DNA of 64,000 bases from Pedobacter sp. Leaf250 (GCF_920984735.1 NZ_CAKLBU010000020.1:28375-92374), one strand, 5' to 3'. Shown: positions 51,421 through 59,846, counted from the stretch's first letter. Notes: generated from the sequence alone by a model not told the origin. Numbers and translations are program-made.

Positions 51421-52761
51421 ATGAAGAAGCTATTTACTACTTTAAGTAATATCTGGAAAATTCAAGAATTAAAAGAGCGTATATTGTTTACGCTCTTAAT
51501 TCTTTTGGTATACCGTTTCGTATCTCACGTGGTTTTACCAGGTGTAGATCCAACTGCTTTAGGCACTAACGAAAAATCAGGACTTTTAGGCATACTCGAT
51601 ATGTTTGCCGGAGGTTCTTTCTCGCGTGTGTCTATTTTAGCATTAGGGGTAATGCCTTATATCTCTGCATCGATTGTGGTGCAACTATTGGGTATTGCTG
51701 TTCCTTCTTTCCAAAAAATGCAGAAAGAGGGCGAAAGTGGTAGAAAGAAAATGAACCAGATTACTCGTTACCTAACGGTAGCGATAACAATCGTTCAATC
51801 TGTAGGTTACGTTAAAACGCAAGTTCCGGCTGAAGCTATTTTATTGCCAAATACATTATTTTTAGTGCTATCTACGTTTGTATTAACAGCAGGTACATTA
51901 TTTGTAATGTGGTTAGGTGAAAAAATTACTGATAAAGGTATTGGTAACGGTACATCACTAATCATTATGGTTGGTATCATTGCCCGTTTACCTATTGCAA
52001 TTTCTCAAGAGTTTAGTGCACGTGTTGGTTCTGCCAGTGAAGGTGGAGGCCCGGTTGCATTAGTTTTAGAGATTGTTGCTTTATTTGCTGTAGTAATGTT
52101 TACCATTTTAATTGTTCAAGGTGTACGTAAGGTACCTGTGCAATACGCAAAGAAAATTGTTGGTAACCGCCAATTTGGTGGTGTTCGTCAGTACATTCCT
52201 TTAAAGGTAAATGCTGCTGGTGTTATGCCAATCATTTTCGCTCAAGCATTAATGTTTATTCCAGGTGCTTTAACCCAGTTTGTTCCATCATTACAAGGTT
52301 CGTGGTTAATTCAGTTTAGCAATACAACATCATTGGCTTATAGCTTAACGTTCGCATTTTTAATTATCGCATTTACTTTCTTCTATACTGCAATAACAGT
52401 AAATCCAACTCAAATGAGTGATGATATGAAGAAAAATGGTGGTTTTATTCCAGGTGTTAAACCAGGTTTTGCAACATCTACATTTATTGATGATGTAATT
52501 TCAAAAATCACTTTTCCAGGTGCGGTATTTTTAGCGATCATTGCTATTTTGCCATCAATTGCTGTTAAATTTGGTATAAAACAAGAATTTGCACACTTCT
52601 TTGGAGGTACATCTTTACTAATCTTAGTAGGTGTTGTTTTAGATACATTACAACAAATTGAAAGTTACTTGTTAATGCGTCATTATGACGGGTTAATGAA
52701 AACAGGTAGAGTTACAGGCAGAACAGGTGTTCCTGCTGCAAGTAGCAATGCCGCTTTATAA
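51421..52761 (+). CDS. secY: Protein translocase subunit SecY
   Basis: 446 aa, ten membrane segments. Central pore of the Sec translocon in the inner membrane. Conserved GIMPYISASIVVQLL-type segment (here LGVMPYISASIVVQLLGI), MWLGEKITDKGIGNG and the PGVKPG motif of the cytoplasmic loop. Seven bases after rplO, as usual. Confidence 0.98.
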   Translation: MKKLFTTLSNIWKIQELKERILFTLLILLVYRFVSHVVLPGVDPTALGTNEKSGLLGILDMFAGGSFSRVSILALGVMPYISASIVVQLLGIAVPSFQKMQKEGESGRKKMNQITRYLTVAITIVQSVGYVKTQVPAEAILLPNTLFLVLSTFVLTAGTLFVMWLGEKITDKGIGNGTSLIIMVGIIARLPIAISQEFSARVGSASEGGGPVALVLEIVALFAVVMFTILIVQGVRKVPVQYAKKIVGNRQFGGVRQYIPLKVNAAGVMPIIFAQALMFIPGALTQFVPSLQGSWLIQFSNTTSLAYSLTFAFLIIAFTFFYTAITVNPTQMSDDMKKNGGFIPGVKPGFATSTFIDDVISKITFPGAVFLAIIAILPSIAVKFGIKQEFAHFFGGTSLLILVGVVLDTLQQIESYLLMRHYDGLMKTGRVTGRTGVPAASSNAAL

Positions 52762-52773
52762 TAAGTTATAGAA

Positions 52774-52840
52774 TTTTGAATGATAAAATGAGTGAATTTC
52801 TTGATGTTATTCACTCATTTCAAATTCAAATCATTCAAAA
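52774..52840. repeat. In-operon inverted repeat, secY-map
   Basis: Outer arms TTTTGAATGAT (52774-52784) / ATCATTCAAAA (52830-52840), inner arms AAATGAGTGAAT (52786-52797) / ATTCACTCATTT (52809-52820); both are perfect. It shares words with the rpmD-rplO repeat (TTTTGA, GAGTGAAT). Confidence 0.8.
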
Positions 52841-52849
52841 CTAAAATGG

Positions 52850-53635
52850 ATGTCTAAAATTTATTACAAGTCTCTCGAAGAGATTGAGTTAATAAGAGAA
52901 AGTTCATTGCTAGTATCGAAAACTTTAGCCGAGGTGGCCAAAGTGATCAAGGCAGGCATAACGACTTCTTCCCTCGATAAATTGGCTTACGAGTTTATCA
53001 ATGACAATGGAGCGATTCCAGCATTTTTAAATTACAATGGTTTTCCATATTCATTATGTATCTCACCAAATGAGCAGGTTGTTCATGGTTTTCCAAGCGA
53101 TTACATTATACAAGAAGGTGATTTAATTTCAGTTGATTGTGGCGTAATAAAAAATAGCTATTTCGGTGATTCGGCGTTTACATTTTCCATCGGAGAAATT
53201 GATGCAGAAAAACAGAAGTTGGTTAATGTTACAAAGCGTTGCCTGGAACTTGGAATAGAAAAAGCTATAGTTGGGATGCGAACCGGCGATATCGGTTTTG
53301 CTGTTCAGCAGTATGCCGAAGATAACGGTTTTGGTGTGGTGAGGGAACTGGTTGGTCATGGTGTTGGCGTAAAGCTTCACGAGAAACCAGAAGTTCCCAA
53401 TTATGGGAAACGTGGGAGTGGGCCAAAACTTGAAGAAGGAATGGTTCTCGCAATCGAGCCCATGATTAATGTAGGAGTTGCCGGTGTTAAATTTCATAAT
53501 GATGGATGGACGGTTACTAGTAAAGACAATAAACCATCAGCACATTTTGAACATACAGTAGCAATTAAAAAGGGCAAAGCAGACGTTCTATCAACGTTTT
53601 CATTAATAGAAGAAGTTTTACAACAAAAAAAATAA
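52850..53635 (+). CDS. map: Methionine aminopeptidase, type I
   Basis: 261 aa. Removes the initiator Met from nascent proteins. Di-metal ligands: SVDCGV (Asp), YFGDSAFTF (Asp), VGHGVGVKLHE (His), AIEPM (Glu) and FEHTVAI (Glu). The secY-map-infA-rpmJ order is normal for Bacteroidota. Confidence 0.97.
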   Translation: MSKIYYKSLEEIELIRESSLLVSKTLAEVAKVIKAGITTSSLDKLAYEFINDNGAIPAFLNYNGFPYSLCISPNEQVVHGFPSDYIIQEGDLISVDCGVIKNSYFGDSAFTFSIGEIDAEKQKLVNVTKRCLELGIEKAIVGMRTGDIGFAVQQYAEDNGFGVVRELVGHGVGVKLHEKPEVPNYGKRGSGPKLEEGMVLAIEPMINVGVAGVKFHNDGWTVTSKDNKPSAHFEHTVAIKKGKADVLSTFSLIEEVLQQKK

Positions 53636-53654
53636 ATAATTAAAATTTTTTATT

Positions 53655-53662
53655 TAATTTTG
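53655..53662 (+). promoter_or_regulatory. Internal promoter -7 box before infA
   Basis: TAATTTTG fits TAnnTTTG, 44 bases before the infA ATG, with a 71-bp gap after map. It suggests a secondary promoter within the cluster. No good -33 TTG was seen. Confidence 0.5.
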
Positions 53663-53706
53663 CAACCCTGTTTAGAAGCAGCTAATTAAGTAACAATCAA
53701 CAAAAT

Positions 53707-53925
53707 ATGGCTAAACAAGCCTCAATTGAACAAGACGGAGTAATAAGAGAAGCATTATCTAATGCGATGTTCCGAGTAGAACTTGAGAACGGACATGAGA
53801 TTATTGCTCATATTTCAGGAAAGATGAGGATGCACTACATCAAAATTCTTCCTGGTGATAAAGTAAAACTGGAAATGTCGCCTTATGATTTAACAAAAGG
53901 GCGCATAACCTATAGATACAAATAA
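53707..53925 (+). CDS. infA: Translation initiation factor IF-1
   Basis: 72 aa, exact family length. OB-fold: MAKQASIEQDGVIREALSNA, NGHEIIAHISGKMRMHYIKI and PYDLTKGRITYRYK. rpmJ begins one base after the stop. Confidence 0.98.
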   Translation: MAKQASIEQDGVIREALSNAMFRVELENGHEIIAHISGKMRMHYIKILPGDKVKLEMSPYDLTKGRITYRYK

Positions 53926-53926
53926 A

Positions 53927-54043
53927 ATGAAAGTTAGATCATCAATTAAAAAACGTAGCGCTGATTGCAAGATTATTCGCCGTAAAGGAAAACTTTACGT
54001 TATTAACAAGAAAAATCCTAAATACAAGCAACGTCAAGGGTAA
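53927..54043 (+). CDS. rpmJ: 50S ribosomal protein L36
   Basis: 38 aa, read directly: MKVRSSIKKRSADCKIIRRK then GKLYVINKKNPKYKQRQG. Of the four zinc ligands of the classical protein (C-x2-C-x12-C-x4-H) only one Cys (residue 14) remains, so this is a zinc-free form. Start ATG 53927, stop TAA 54041-54043. Confidence 0.95.
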   Translation: MKVRSSIKKRSADCKIIRRKGKLYVINKKNPKYKQRQG

Positions 54044-54067
54044 TTAAAAAATATTGTAATGTACCGC

Positions 54068-54090
54068 ACAACGGTGGCCCGCCGTTCGGA
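54068..54090 (+). promoter_or_regulatory. GC-rich hairpin before rpsM
   Basis: AACGG (54070-54074) pairs with CCGTT (54082-54086) around TGGCCCG in an otherwise AT-rich spacer, 28 bases before the rpsM ATG. In E. coli the leader before rpsM binds S4. A similar role is inference. Confidence 0.4.
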
Positions 54091-54113
54091 ATTACTTCAA
54101 AAGATAAATAAAT

Positions 54114-54491
54114 ATGGCAAGGATTTCAGGTATTGATTTACCAAGAAACAAAAGAGGAGAGATTGGTTTAACTTATATCTATGGTATAGGTAGAACAACT
54201 GCACAACGTATTTTAACTACTGCAGGTATCGATCTTAACAAAAAAGTACAAGATTGGTCTGATGATGAGTTATCAGCAATCCGTACAATGATCAATGATG
54301 AAATTAAAGTAGAAGGTGCTTTAAGATCAGAAGTTCAGTTAAACATTAAACGTTTAATGGATATTGGTTGTTACCGTGGTTTACGTCACAGAAAAGGTTT
54401 ACCTTCTCGTGGTCAGCGTACTAAAAACAACTCACGTACTCGTAAGGGTAAGAGAAAAACAGTTGCTAACAAGAAAAAAGCTACTAAGTAA
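54114..54491 (+). CDS. rpsM: 30S ribosomal protein S13
   Basis: 125 aa. ARISGIDLPRNKRGEIGLTY start, GIGRTTAQRIL and RHRKGLPSRGQRTKNNSRTR; C-terminal Lys tail. First gene of the alpha-type segment. Confidence 0.98.
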   Translation: MARISGIDLPRNKRGEIGLTYIYGIGRTTAQRILTTAGIDLNKKVQDWSDDELSAIRTMINDEIKVEGALRSEVQLNIKRLMDIGCYRGLRHRKGLPSRGQRTKNNSRTRKGKRKTVANKKKATK

Positions 54492-54496
54492 TAGAT

Positions 54497-54634
54497 AGAT
54501 GTGAGATGTGAGATTTAAGATGTGAGAACCATATCTTTAAAATCCCCTCTAAATCTGGAATAAAAGAGAAAAAGTAGGATACTGAGTATCGGGGTAGAGA
54601 AAGTCTCATATCTCAAGTCTCATATCTAAAATCT
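54497..54634. repeat. In-operon inverted repeat, rpsM-rpsK
   Basis: Arms 54497-54527 and 54604-54634, 31 nt each, match as reverse complements at 25 positions without gaps. Words: GATGTGAGA and GATATGAGA. The 76-nt loop contains CCCC (54544-54547) and GGGG (54591-54594), which could pair again. Confidence 0.75.
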
Positions 54635-54644
54635 AAAAGATAAA

Positions 54645-55034
54645 ATGGCTAAGAGTAAAAAAGTAACAAAAAAACGTATCGTTGTAATTGAGTCTGTTGG
54701 TCAGGCACATATCAATGCTACTTTCAACAACATCATCGTTACGTTAACCAACAACAACGGACAGACTATTTCATGGTCTTCTGCTGGTAAAATGGGCTTC
54801 AAAGGTTCTAAAAAGAACACTCCGTATGCAGCTGGTCAAGCAGCATCAGATTGCGGTAAAGTTGCATTTGATTTAGGTTTACGTAAAGTTGAAGTGTTTG
54901 TAAAAGGTCCGGGTTCAGGTCGTGAATCTGCAATCAGAACTTTACAAGTAGCAGGTATCGAAGTAACATCTATCAAAGATATTACTCCACTTCCTCACAA
55001 CGGATGTCGTCCTCCTAAAAAGAGAAGAGTTTAA
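54645..55034 (+). CDS. rpsK: 30S ribosomal protein S11
   Basis: 129 aa. GQAHINATFNNIIVTLTNNN, AGKMGFKGSKKNTPYAAGQA and VKGPGSGRESAIRTL; ends in CRPPKKRRV. Confidence 0.98.
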   Translation: MAKSKKVTKKRIVVIESVGQAHINATFNNIIVTLTNNNGQTISWSSAGKMGFKGSKKNTPYAAGQAASDCGKVAFDLGLRKVEVFVKGPGSGRESAIRTLQVAGIEVTSIKDITPLPHNGCRPPKKRRV

Positions 55035-55096
55035 TTAATTTTAAAGCTAAGAATCTTCAGTTTAAGACTGAATGATACTTTAAAAACAGAAAAAAA

Positions 55097-55705
55097 ATGG
55101 CAAGATATACAGGCCCAAAATCAAAAATCGCCCGTAAATTCAGAGAACCAATCTTCGGTCCTGATAAGGTGTTAGACAGAAAAAATTATCCTCCTGGCCA
55201 ACATGGCGTTTCAAAAAGAAGAGGAAAACAATCTGAATATGCTATCCAGTTAATGGAGAAACAAAAAGTAAAATATACTTATGGTGTATTAGAAAAACAG
55301 TTCAGTAACTTGTTTAAAAAAGCATCTTCACGTGCAGGTATCACTGGTGATAACTTACTTCAATTACTAGAGGCACGTTTAGATAATACAGTTTACCGTT
55401 TAGGTATTGCAACAACCCGTTCTGGTGCACGCCAGTTAGTTAGCCATAAACACGTAACCGTGAATGGTGAAGTTGTAAATATCCCTTCATATCAGTTAAA
55501 AGCTGGTGATGTTGTGGCGGTTCGCGAGAAATCAAAATCATTAGAATCAATTAGTAACTCTGTTGCTGGTAGAACAATTAATAAGTTCTCATGGTTGGAG
55601 TGGAATGCTGGTGAATTAACTGGTAAATTCTTAACCTACCCACAACGTGATGAGATTCCTGAAAACATTAAGGAAAACTTAATCATCGAGTTATACTCAA
55701 AGTAA
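55097..55705 (+). CDS. rpsD: 30S ribosomal protein S4
   Basis: 202 aa. ARYTGPKSKIARKFREPIFG start (without the zinc CxxC of some S4 forms), S4 RNA-binding domain LEARLDNTVYRLGIATTRSG and VSHKHVTVNGEVVNIPS. Known translational regulator of the alpha operon in E. coli. Confidence 0.98.
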   Translation: MARYTGPKSKIARKFREPIFGPDKVLDRKNYPPGQHGVSKRRGKQSEYAIQLMEKQKVKYTYGVLEKQFSNLFKKASSRAGITGDNLLQLLEARLDNTVYRLGIATTRSGARQLVSHKHVTVNGEVVNIPSYQLKAGDVVAVREKSKSLESISNSVAGRTINKFSWLEWNAGELTGKFLTYPQRDEIPENIKENLIIELYSK

Positions 55706-55790
55706 TAAATAAGATAGTTAATTGCCTCCAAAGGGTAATTAACTTTTTTCATGTTACTATATATTCAATAACGAATTTAAAAAAATATAA

Positions 55791-56783
55791 ATGGCAATTT
55801 TAGCATTTCAGAAACCTGATAAAGTGATCATGCAGAAATCAACAGATTTCGATGGCACATTTGAATTTCGTCCTTTAGAGCCCGGTTTCGGTGTAACAAT
55901 TGGTAATGCCTTAAGAAGAATATTACTTTCTTCGTTAGAAGGTTATGCTATTACTACTATTCGTTTTTCAGGCGTTTCGCATGAGTTTTCTACCATGAAA
56001 GGTGTTGTAGAAGATTTAACTGATATCATCTTAAACTTAAAACAAGTTCGTTTTAAGAAAACTGGTGATTCTGGTGATGCTGAAAAAGTATTCATCATTG
56101 TTAACGGTCAAGATCAATTCAAGGCTGGTGATATCACTAAATTCTCTAACAACTTTACAGTTTTAAACCCTGAGCATGTAATTTGCAATATGGACAAATC
56201 TGTAACTTTAGAAGTAGAATTAACCATCAATAAAGGACGTGGTTATGTACCTGCTGAAGAAAATAAAGTTGCTGATGCTGTTGTAGGTGTTATCGCTATC
56301 GATTCGATCTACACTCCAATGAAAAACGTAAAATACACAATTGAAAACTTCCGTGTTGAACAAAAAACGGATTATGAGAAATTGGTATTAGATATTTCAA
56401 CTGATGGTTCTATTCATCCTGAAGAAGCATTAAAAGAGGCGGCTAAGATACTTATCCAACACTTTATGTTGTTCTCTGATGAGAACTTGGTATTAGAATC
56501 TCAGGCAAAAGAAGAAACTAAAGAAGTTGATGAGGAAATTTTACACATGCGTAAAATCCTTAAAACTGAATTGGTAGATATGGATCTTTCAGTTAGAGCA
56601 TTAAACTGCTTAAAAGCTGCTGATATCCGTACTTTAGCTGATCTGGTTTCTTACGATGTTGCTGATATGTTAAAATTCAGAAACTTTGGTAAAAAATCTT
56701 TAACAGAGATTCAAGAATTAGTAAAATCAAAAGGTTTATCTTTCGGAATGAACCTGTCTAAATTTAAGTTAGACGAAGAATAA
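55791..56783 (+). CDS. rpoA: DNA-directed RNA polymerase subunit alpha
   Basis: 330 aa. N-terminal dimerisation domain (FEFRPLEPGFGVTIGNALRR, LSSLEGYAIT) and the C-terminal domain (~250-325: LVDMDLSVRALNCLKAADI, LKFRNFGKKSLTEIQELV) that contacts UP elements and activators. It lies between rpsD and rplQ, as usual. Confidence 0.98.
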   Translation: MAILAFQKPDKVIMQKSTDFDGTFEFRPLEPGFGVTIGNALRRILLSSLEGYAITTIRFSGVSHEFSTMKGVVEDLTDIILNLKQVRFKKTGDSGDAEKVFIIVNGQDQFKAGDITKFSNNFTVLNPEHVICNMDKSVTLEVELTINKGRGYVPAEENKVADAVVGVIAIDSIYTPMKNVKYTIENFRVEQKTDYEKLVLDISTDGSIHPEEALKEAAKILIQHFMLFSDENLVLESQAKEETKEVDEEILHMRKILKTELVDMDLSVRALNCLKAADIRTLADLVSYDVADMLKFRNFGKKSLTEIQELVKSKGLSFGMNLSKFKLDEE

Positions 56784-56796
56784 GAGTTTAAATTAT

Positions 56797-56835
56797 AAGT
56801 GATACGTAGTACGTAAAACTTACAACTTGTTACTT
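56797..56835. repeat. In-operon imperfect inverted repeat, rpoA-rplQ
   Basis: AAGTGATACGTAGTACGTAA (56797-56816) and TTACAACTTGTTACTT (56820-56835) pair with gaps. Weaker than the other spacer repeats. Confidence 0.45.
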
Positions 56836-56854
56836 AATATATTAATTATTCACT

Positions 56855-56890
56855 GTGTATAATTCCCTCTGAGACAGAGACGGTATACAC
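56855..56890 (+). promoter_or_regulatory. Candidate structured leader of rplQ
   Basis: GTGTATA (56855-56861) pairs perfectly with TATACAC (56884-56890); inside, CC (56865-56866) with GG (56882-56883) and CTCT (56867-56870) with AGAG (56876-56879) around GAGAC. It lies 14 bases from the rplQ ATG. Confidence 0.6.
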
Positions 56891-56904
56891 TTTATTAAAA
56901 AACA

Positions 56905-57438
56905 ATGAGACACGGTAAAAAAGTAAACCACTTAGGTAGAACTGCAAGCCACAGAAAAGCGATGTTAGCTAATATGGCATCATCACTTATTTTGCACAAA
57001 AGAATTACAACAACTTTAGCTAAAGCAAAAGCTTTACGTACGTATGTTGAGCCAATTATCACTAAATCAAAAAATGATACAACTCACTCTCGCCGTACAG
57101 TATTTGCTTACTTACAAGATAAAGAAGTAGTAACAATTTTATTCCGCGAAATTGCTGAAAAAGTTGCAAACCGTCCAGGTGGTTACACTCGTATCATTAA
57201 ATTAAACAACCGTTTAGGTGATAACGCTGAAATGGCTTTAATTGAATTGGTAGATTATAATGAAGTTTACGGTAAAGACGTAGAAGCTAAAGAAGAGAAG
57301 AAAACTACTCGTCGTGGTAGAAGTAAAACTGCTGCTGCTCCTAAAGAAAATGAAGCGAAAGCTGAAACAACTGAAGAAGTTGCACCAGAAGCTACTACTG
57401 AAGAAGCTCCTGCTACTGAAGCACCAAAAGGAGAATAA
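56905..57438 (+). CDS. rplQ: 50S ribosomal protein L17 with acidic C-terminal extension
   Basis: 177 aa. Core ~1-118: MRHGKKVNHLGRTASHRKAM, LILHKRITTTLAKAKALRTY, RPGGYTRIIKLNNRLGDNAE. After that a Lys- then Glu/Ala/Thr-rich tail of ~55 residues (TTEEVAPEATTEEAPATEAP) not found in E. coli L17 (127 aa) but usual in Bacteroidota. Last gene of the ribosomal cluster, followed by a terminator. Confidence 0.97.
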   Translation: MRHGKKVNHLGRTASHRKAMLANMASSLILHKRITTTLAKAKALRTYVEPIITKSKNDTTHSRRTVFAYLQDKEVVTILFREIAEKVANRPGGYTRIIKLNNRLGDNAEMALIELVDYNEVYGKDVEAKEEKKTTRRGRSKTAAAPKENEAKAETTEEVAPEATTEEAPATEAPKGE

Positions 57439-57458
57439 TTTAATTTCCCTTAAGATTA

Positions 57459-57491
57459 AAAAGTCCTGTTCGAAAGAGCAGGACTTTTTTT
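57459..57491 (+). terminator. Strong terminator of the ribosomal cluster
   Basis: AAAAGTCCTGTTC (57459-57471) pairs with GAGCAGGACTTTT (57476-57488) with one wobble around GAAA, followed by a T-run to 57491. Confidence 0.92.
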
Positions 57492-57521
57492 GTTATATTG
57501 GATTTTTATTCACTATCCGAA

Positions 57522-58379
57522 ATGATCAAATCATTCTTTATAATTATGCTTTTTTTCTGCTTTTCAAGTTCAGCACAAGAGAAAGGCCTTTCAATTGCAG
57601 ACAAAATTATTTCTATTTCCGGAAAGAAATTAGAAATCAATGCTGATGGTTTTCCAAAACAAATTCAATCTTTTTATGATTGGGAATTTAATAAATTTGG
57701 TTTTAACCCTACTAATTTGCTCTATGAACCTATGCATTTTCATCTTTATATTACTCCAAAAACACAGGAGAAGTTAGTTGTTAATACATTCAACCTATTA
57801 TCCGAAAGTAAGGATTCGATTGCTTGGGAAGCTACGAGTTATTCATCTAGTATTTCACAACATATTAAGGCAAAAATAGATGGAAATGGGCTTATTAGTT
57901 ACGACATTAAACTTAAAGCATTAAAAGATATTTCCTTTTCAAATATTAATTTTCATATCCCTTTTGAAAAGAATAGCGCTAAATACTTAGTGGGTTTGGA
58001 GAATAAAGGATACTTAAGACCAGACACAGTAAGGTGGGCTTGGAAAACCGCTAATGTGTCTAATCCAGAGGTTTTAATTGGGAACGATAATATTGCACTA
58101 TATCTCAGTCTTGATCAGCATAAAAATCCGGAAAATTTGCATATCAAAAATGGATGGTGTAATGATGATAATGGCAGGATTCAAATTAATGTAAAAGGCA
58201 GTTCAATGCTAATGGAGTTTTCTACTGGATCGGTTACAATTAAGGCGGGTGAGGAATTGGCTTTTGATTTCAACTTGTTAATGTTGCCGATAGATAAAAA
58301 AGACGGCAGAAAAGATCTGCAGAAAAGATTTAAAGTTTATTACCAAATGGTAGCTGAATACAAGAAATCAAGGCGGTAA
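57522..58379 (+). CDS. Secreted beta-sandwich protein, like the N-terminal domain of DUF6067 glycosidase-like proteins
   Basis: 285 aa from the ATG at 57522, which begins the signal peptide MIKSFFIIMLFFCFSSSAQ (an earlier ATG at 57498 would add eight polar residues). The rest is beta-rich. Landmarks SAKYLVGLENKGYLRPDTV, RWAWKT, NIALYLSLD and the end LAFDFNLLMLPIDKKDGR resemble the beta-sandwich that precedes the TIM barrel in DUF6067/glycoside-hydrolase-like proteins. Here the protein stops where the barrel would start, so it has no catalytic domain. Family assignment is from memory and moderate. Confidence 0.6.
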   Translation: MIKSFFIIMLFFCFSSSAQEKGLSIADKIISISGKKLEINADGFPKQIQSFYDWEFNKFGFNPTNLLYEPMHFHLYITPKTQEKLVVNTFNLLSESKDSIAWEATSYSSSISQHIKAKIDGNGLISYDIKLKALKDISFSNINFHIPFEKNSAKYLVGLENKGYLRPDTVRWAWKTANVSNPEVLIGNDNIALYLSLDQHKNPENLHIKNGWCNDDNGRIQINVKGSSMLMEFSTGSVTIKAGEELAFDFNLLMLPIDKKDGRKDLQKRFKVYYQMVAEYKKSRR

Positions 58380-58384
58380 GATAA

Positions 58385-58426
58385 AAATTATCGTCTATTT
58401 CTCCATTGAAAATTAGACGATAATTT
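58385..58426. terminator. Bidirectional terminator
   Basis: AAATTATCGTCTA (58385-58397) and TAGACGATAATTT (58414-58426) are perfect 13-bp arms between convergent genes; the right arm ends two bases from the stop of the minus-strand gene. Confidence 0.8.
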
Positions 58427-58427
58427 A

Positions 58428-59846
58428 TTAGTTCATATAATCAGTGATATATTTTTGCCAATCTACACCGAAAGGAATTACCACATATTTTCCTTGAGGA
58501 CTAACTAAAAATTTCGATGGCCACGAAGAGACTTTGTAAGCGCTTTCTATTTGATTATCTGACATAGCAACAGGAAAAGTATAATTAAACTCTTTCATAT
58601 AAGCCCTTACAGCCGATTCTTTGTCATTACTTGCAATAGTAATAATATTTAGCTTGGGCAGTTTGGCATCTTGAGTTTTTTGGTAAGTGCTTTGCAAATC
58701 AGGATGCTCTTTCCTACATGGAGAACACCACGTACCCCAAAAATCTACTAATGTCCATTGATTACTGTTATTTACCATCTGATATAAACTTCCATCTAAT
58801 TTTTTCAAAGAAAACAATGGAGCGACTTTTCCATTCTTATTAAATTCAGTTAACCAATATTCGCTGAATTTGCCAGGTTCTTTGTATAAAGCCTTAGCAC
58901 TCGCTTTATATTTCGGATCCTTCATAGACATGGCCATGACCATTTTAAGCTTGTCTTCATCGCTTGCTAGCGTAGCTAAATAATCATCTTCGAAAGAATA
59001 TTTCTCTTTGTTAAAAAGAAAAAACATATCATAAAAATAGGCTGATTTTACCGTATTGTCTATAGCATCAGGACTATATTCAGAAGCCAATTTCAAAAAC
59101 TTAATTTGATCGGCTTTATTTGTCGTGTTGCCTGCGGAAATAAAATTTAAGGCAGCGAACATATATCTATACCATGCCCGGTCCATTTTCTCATCTCTCG
59201 ACATTTCACTTTGCGTATCGTGATTTGTAATATATTGGTTAAGGTTATTGTAAATTACCTCTTGTAATTTATAGGCAGTTGGTTTAAGCTTATCATTCTT
59301 ATTCATAAGACCCGAAATCATCAATCCATATCTTGCTTTCCTTTGAATGTAAAAGTCAGAATCTTCATTTAGGTAGGATAGATATTCGTTGCCAATTTTT
59401 TGTAATTCAATGGTATTGTCTTTGTTCTTTATGGATTCGACCCATTTCCATATTGGATAAATATTCTCTTTGATCTGCTTATTTACACTGTTTTTCGTTT
59501 TGTCGAGAATGATATAGGCATTAGATTGCTCTTCATTAAATTTACGTCGGGCAGAATCAACAGTAACATTGGATTTTTTAAGGTGAGCAAGAAATTCAGG
59601 ATCTGTCAATAACTCTTCTCTTGCGCCGAGCATAAAACTTTGAGCAAAGGTGTTATGCAGCAAATCATCAGTAGCATTTGATTCAAGCATTGCCAGATTT
59701 GTGAGAAAGTAGATCGCAGAATCAGGATTTGTATATTTTGTGCGTTGAAAACCATTAAAATAGTTGGCGTGTTGGCTAGGGTTATACTGCGCAAAAACGG
59801 TGTAGGTTATGCACACAAGGAACGATAATAGGGTTAATTTTTTCAT
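58428..59846 (-). CDS. TlpA-family thioredoxin-like protein with helical N-terminal domain
   Basis: 472 aa. Signal peptide ending in YTVFAQ; a long helical region (~25-335) of unknown fold; a C-terminal TlpA/ResA-type thioredoxin domain (~340-472) with active site W-C374-S-P-C377 in VDFWGTWCSPCRKEHPDL and cis-Pro region SSWPSKFLVSPQG. Acts in the periplasm as a thiol-disulfide reductase; such fusions are numerous in Bacteroidota and their partners are mostly unknown. Stands alone. Confidence 0.88.
   Translation of the reverse strand: MKKLTLLSFLVCITYTVFAQYNPSQHANYFNGFQRTKYTNPDSAIYFLTNLAMLESNATDDLLHNTFAQSFMLGAREELLTDPEFLAHLKKSNVTVDSARRKFNEEQSNAYIILDKTKNSVNKQIKENIYPIWKWVESIKNKDNTIELQKIGNEYLSYLNEDSDFYIQRKARYGLMISGLMNKNDKLKPTAYKLQEVIYNNLNQYITNHDTQSEMSRDEKMDRAWYRYMFAALNFISAGNTTNKADQIKFLKLASEYSPDAIDNTVKSAYFYDMFFLFNKEKYSFEDDYLATLASDEDKLKMVMAMSMKDPKYKASAKALYKEPGKFSEYWLTEFNKNGKVAPLFSLKKLDGSLYQMVNNSNQWTLVDFWGTWCSPCRKEHPDLQSTYQKTQDAKLPKLNIITIASNDKESAVRAYMKEFNYTFPVAMSDNQIESAYKVSSWPSKFLVSPQGKYVVIPFGVDWQKYITDYMN

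Noticed and set aside
54493..54636. Possible CRISPR-like or tandem repeat array between rpsM and rpsK
   Set aside because: The repeated GATGTGAGA/GATATGAGA words form two inverted arms, not regularly spaced direct repeats with unique spacers.
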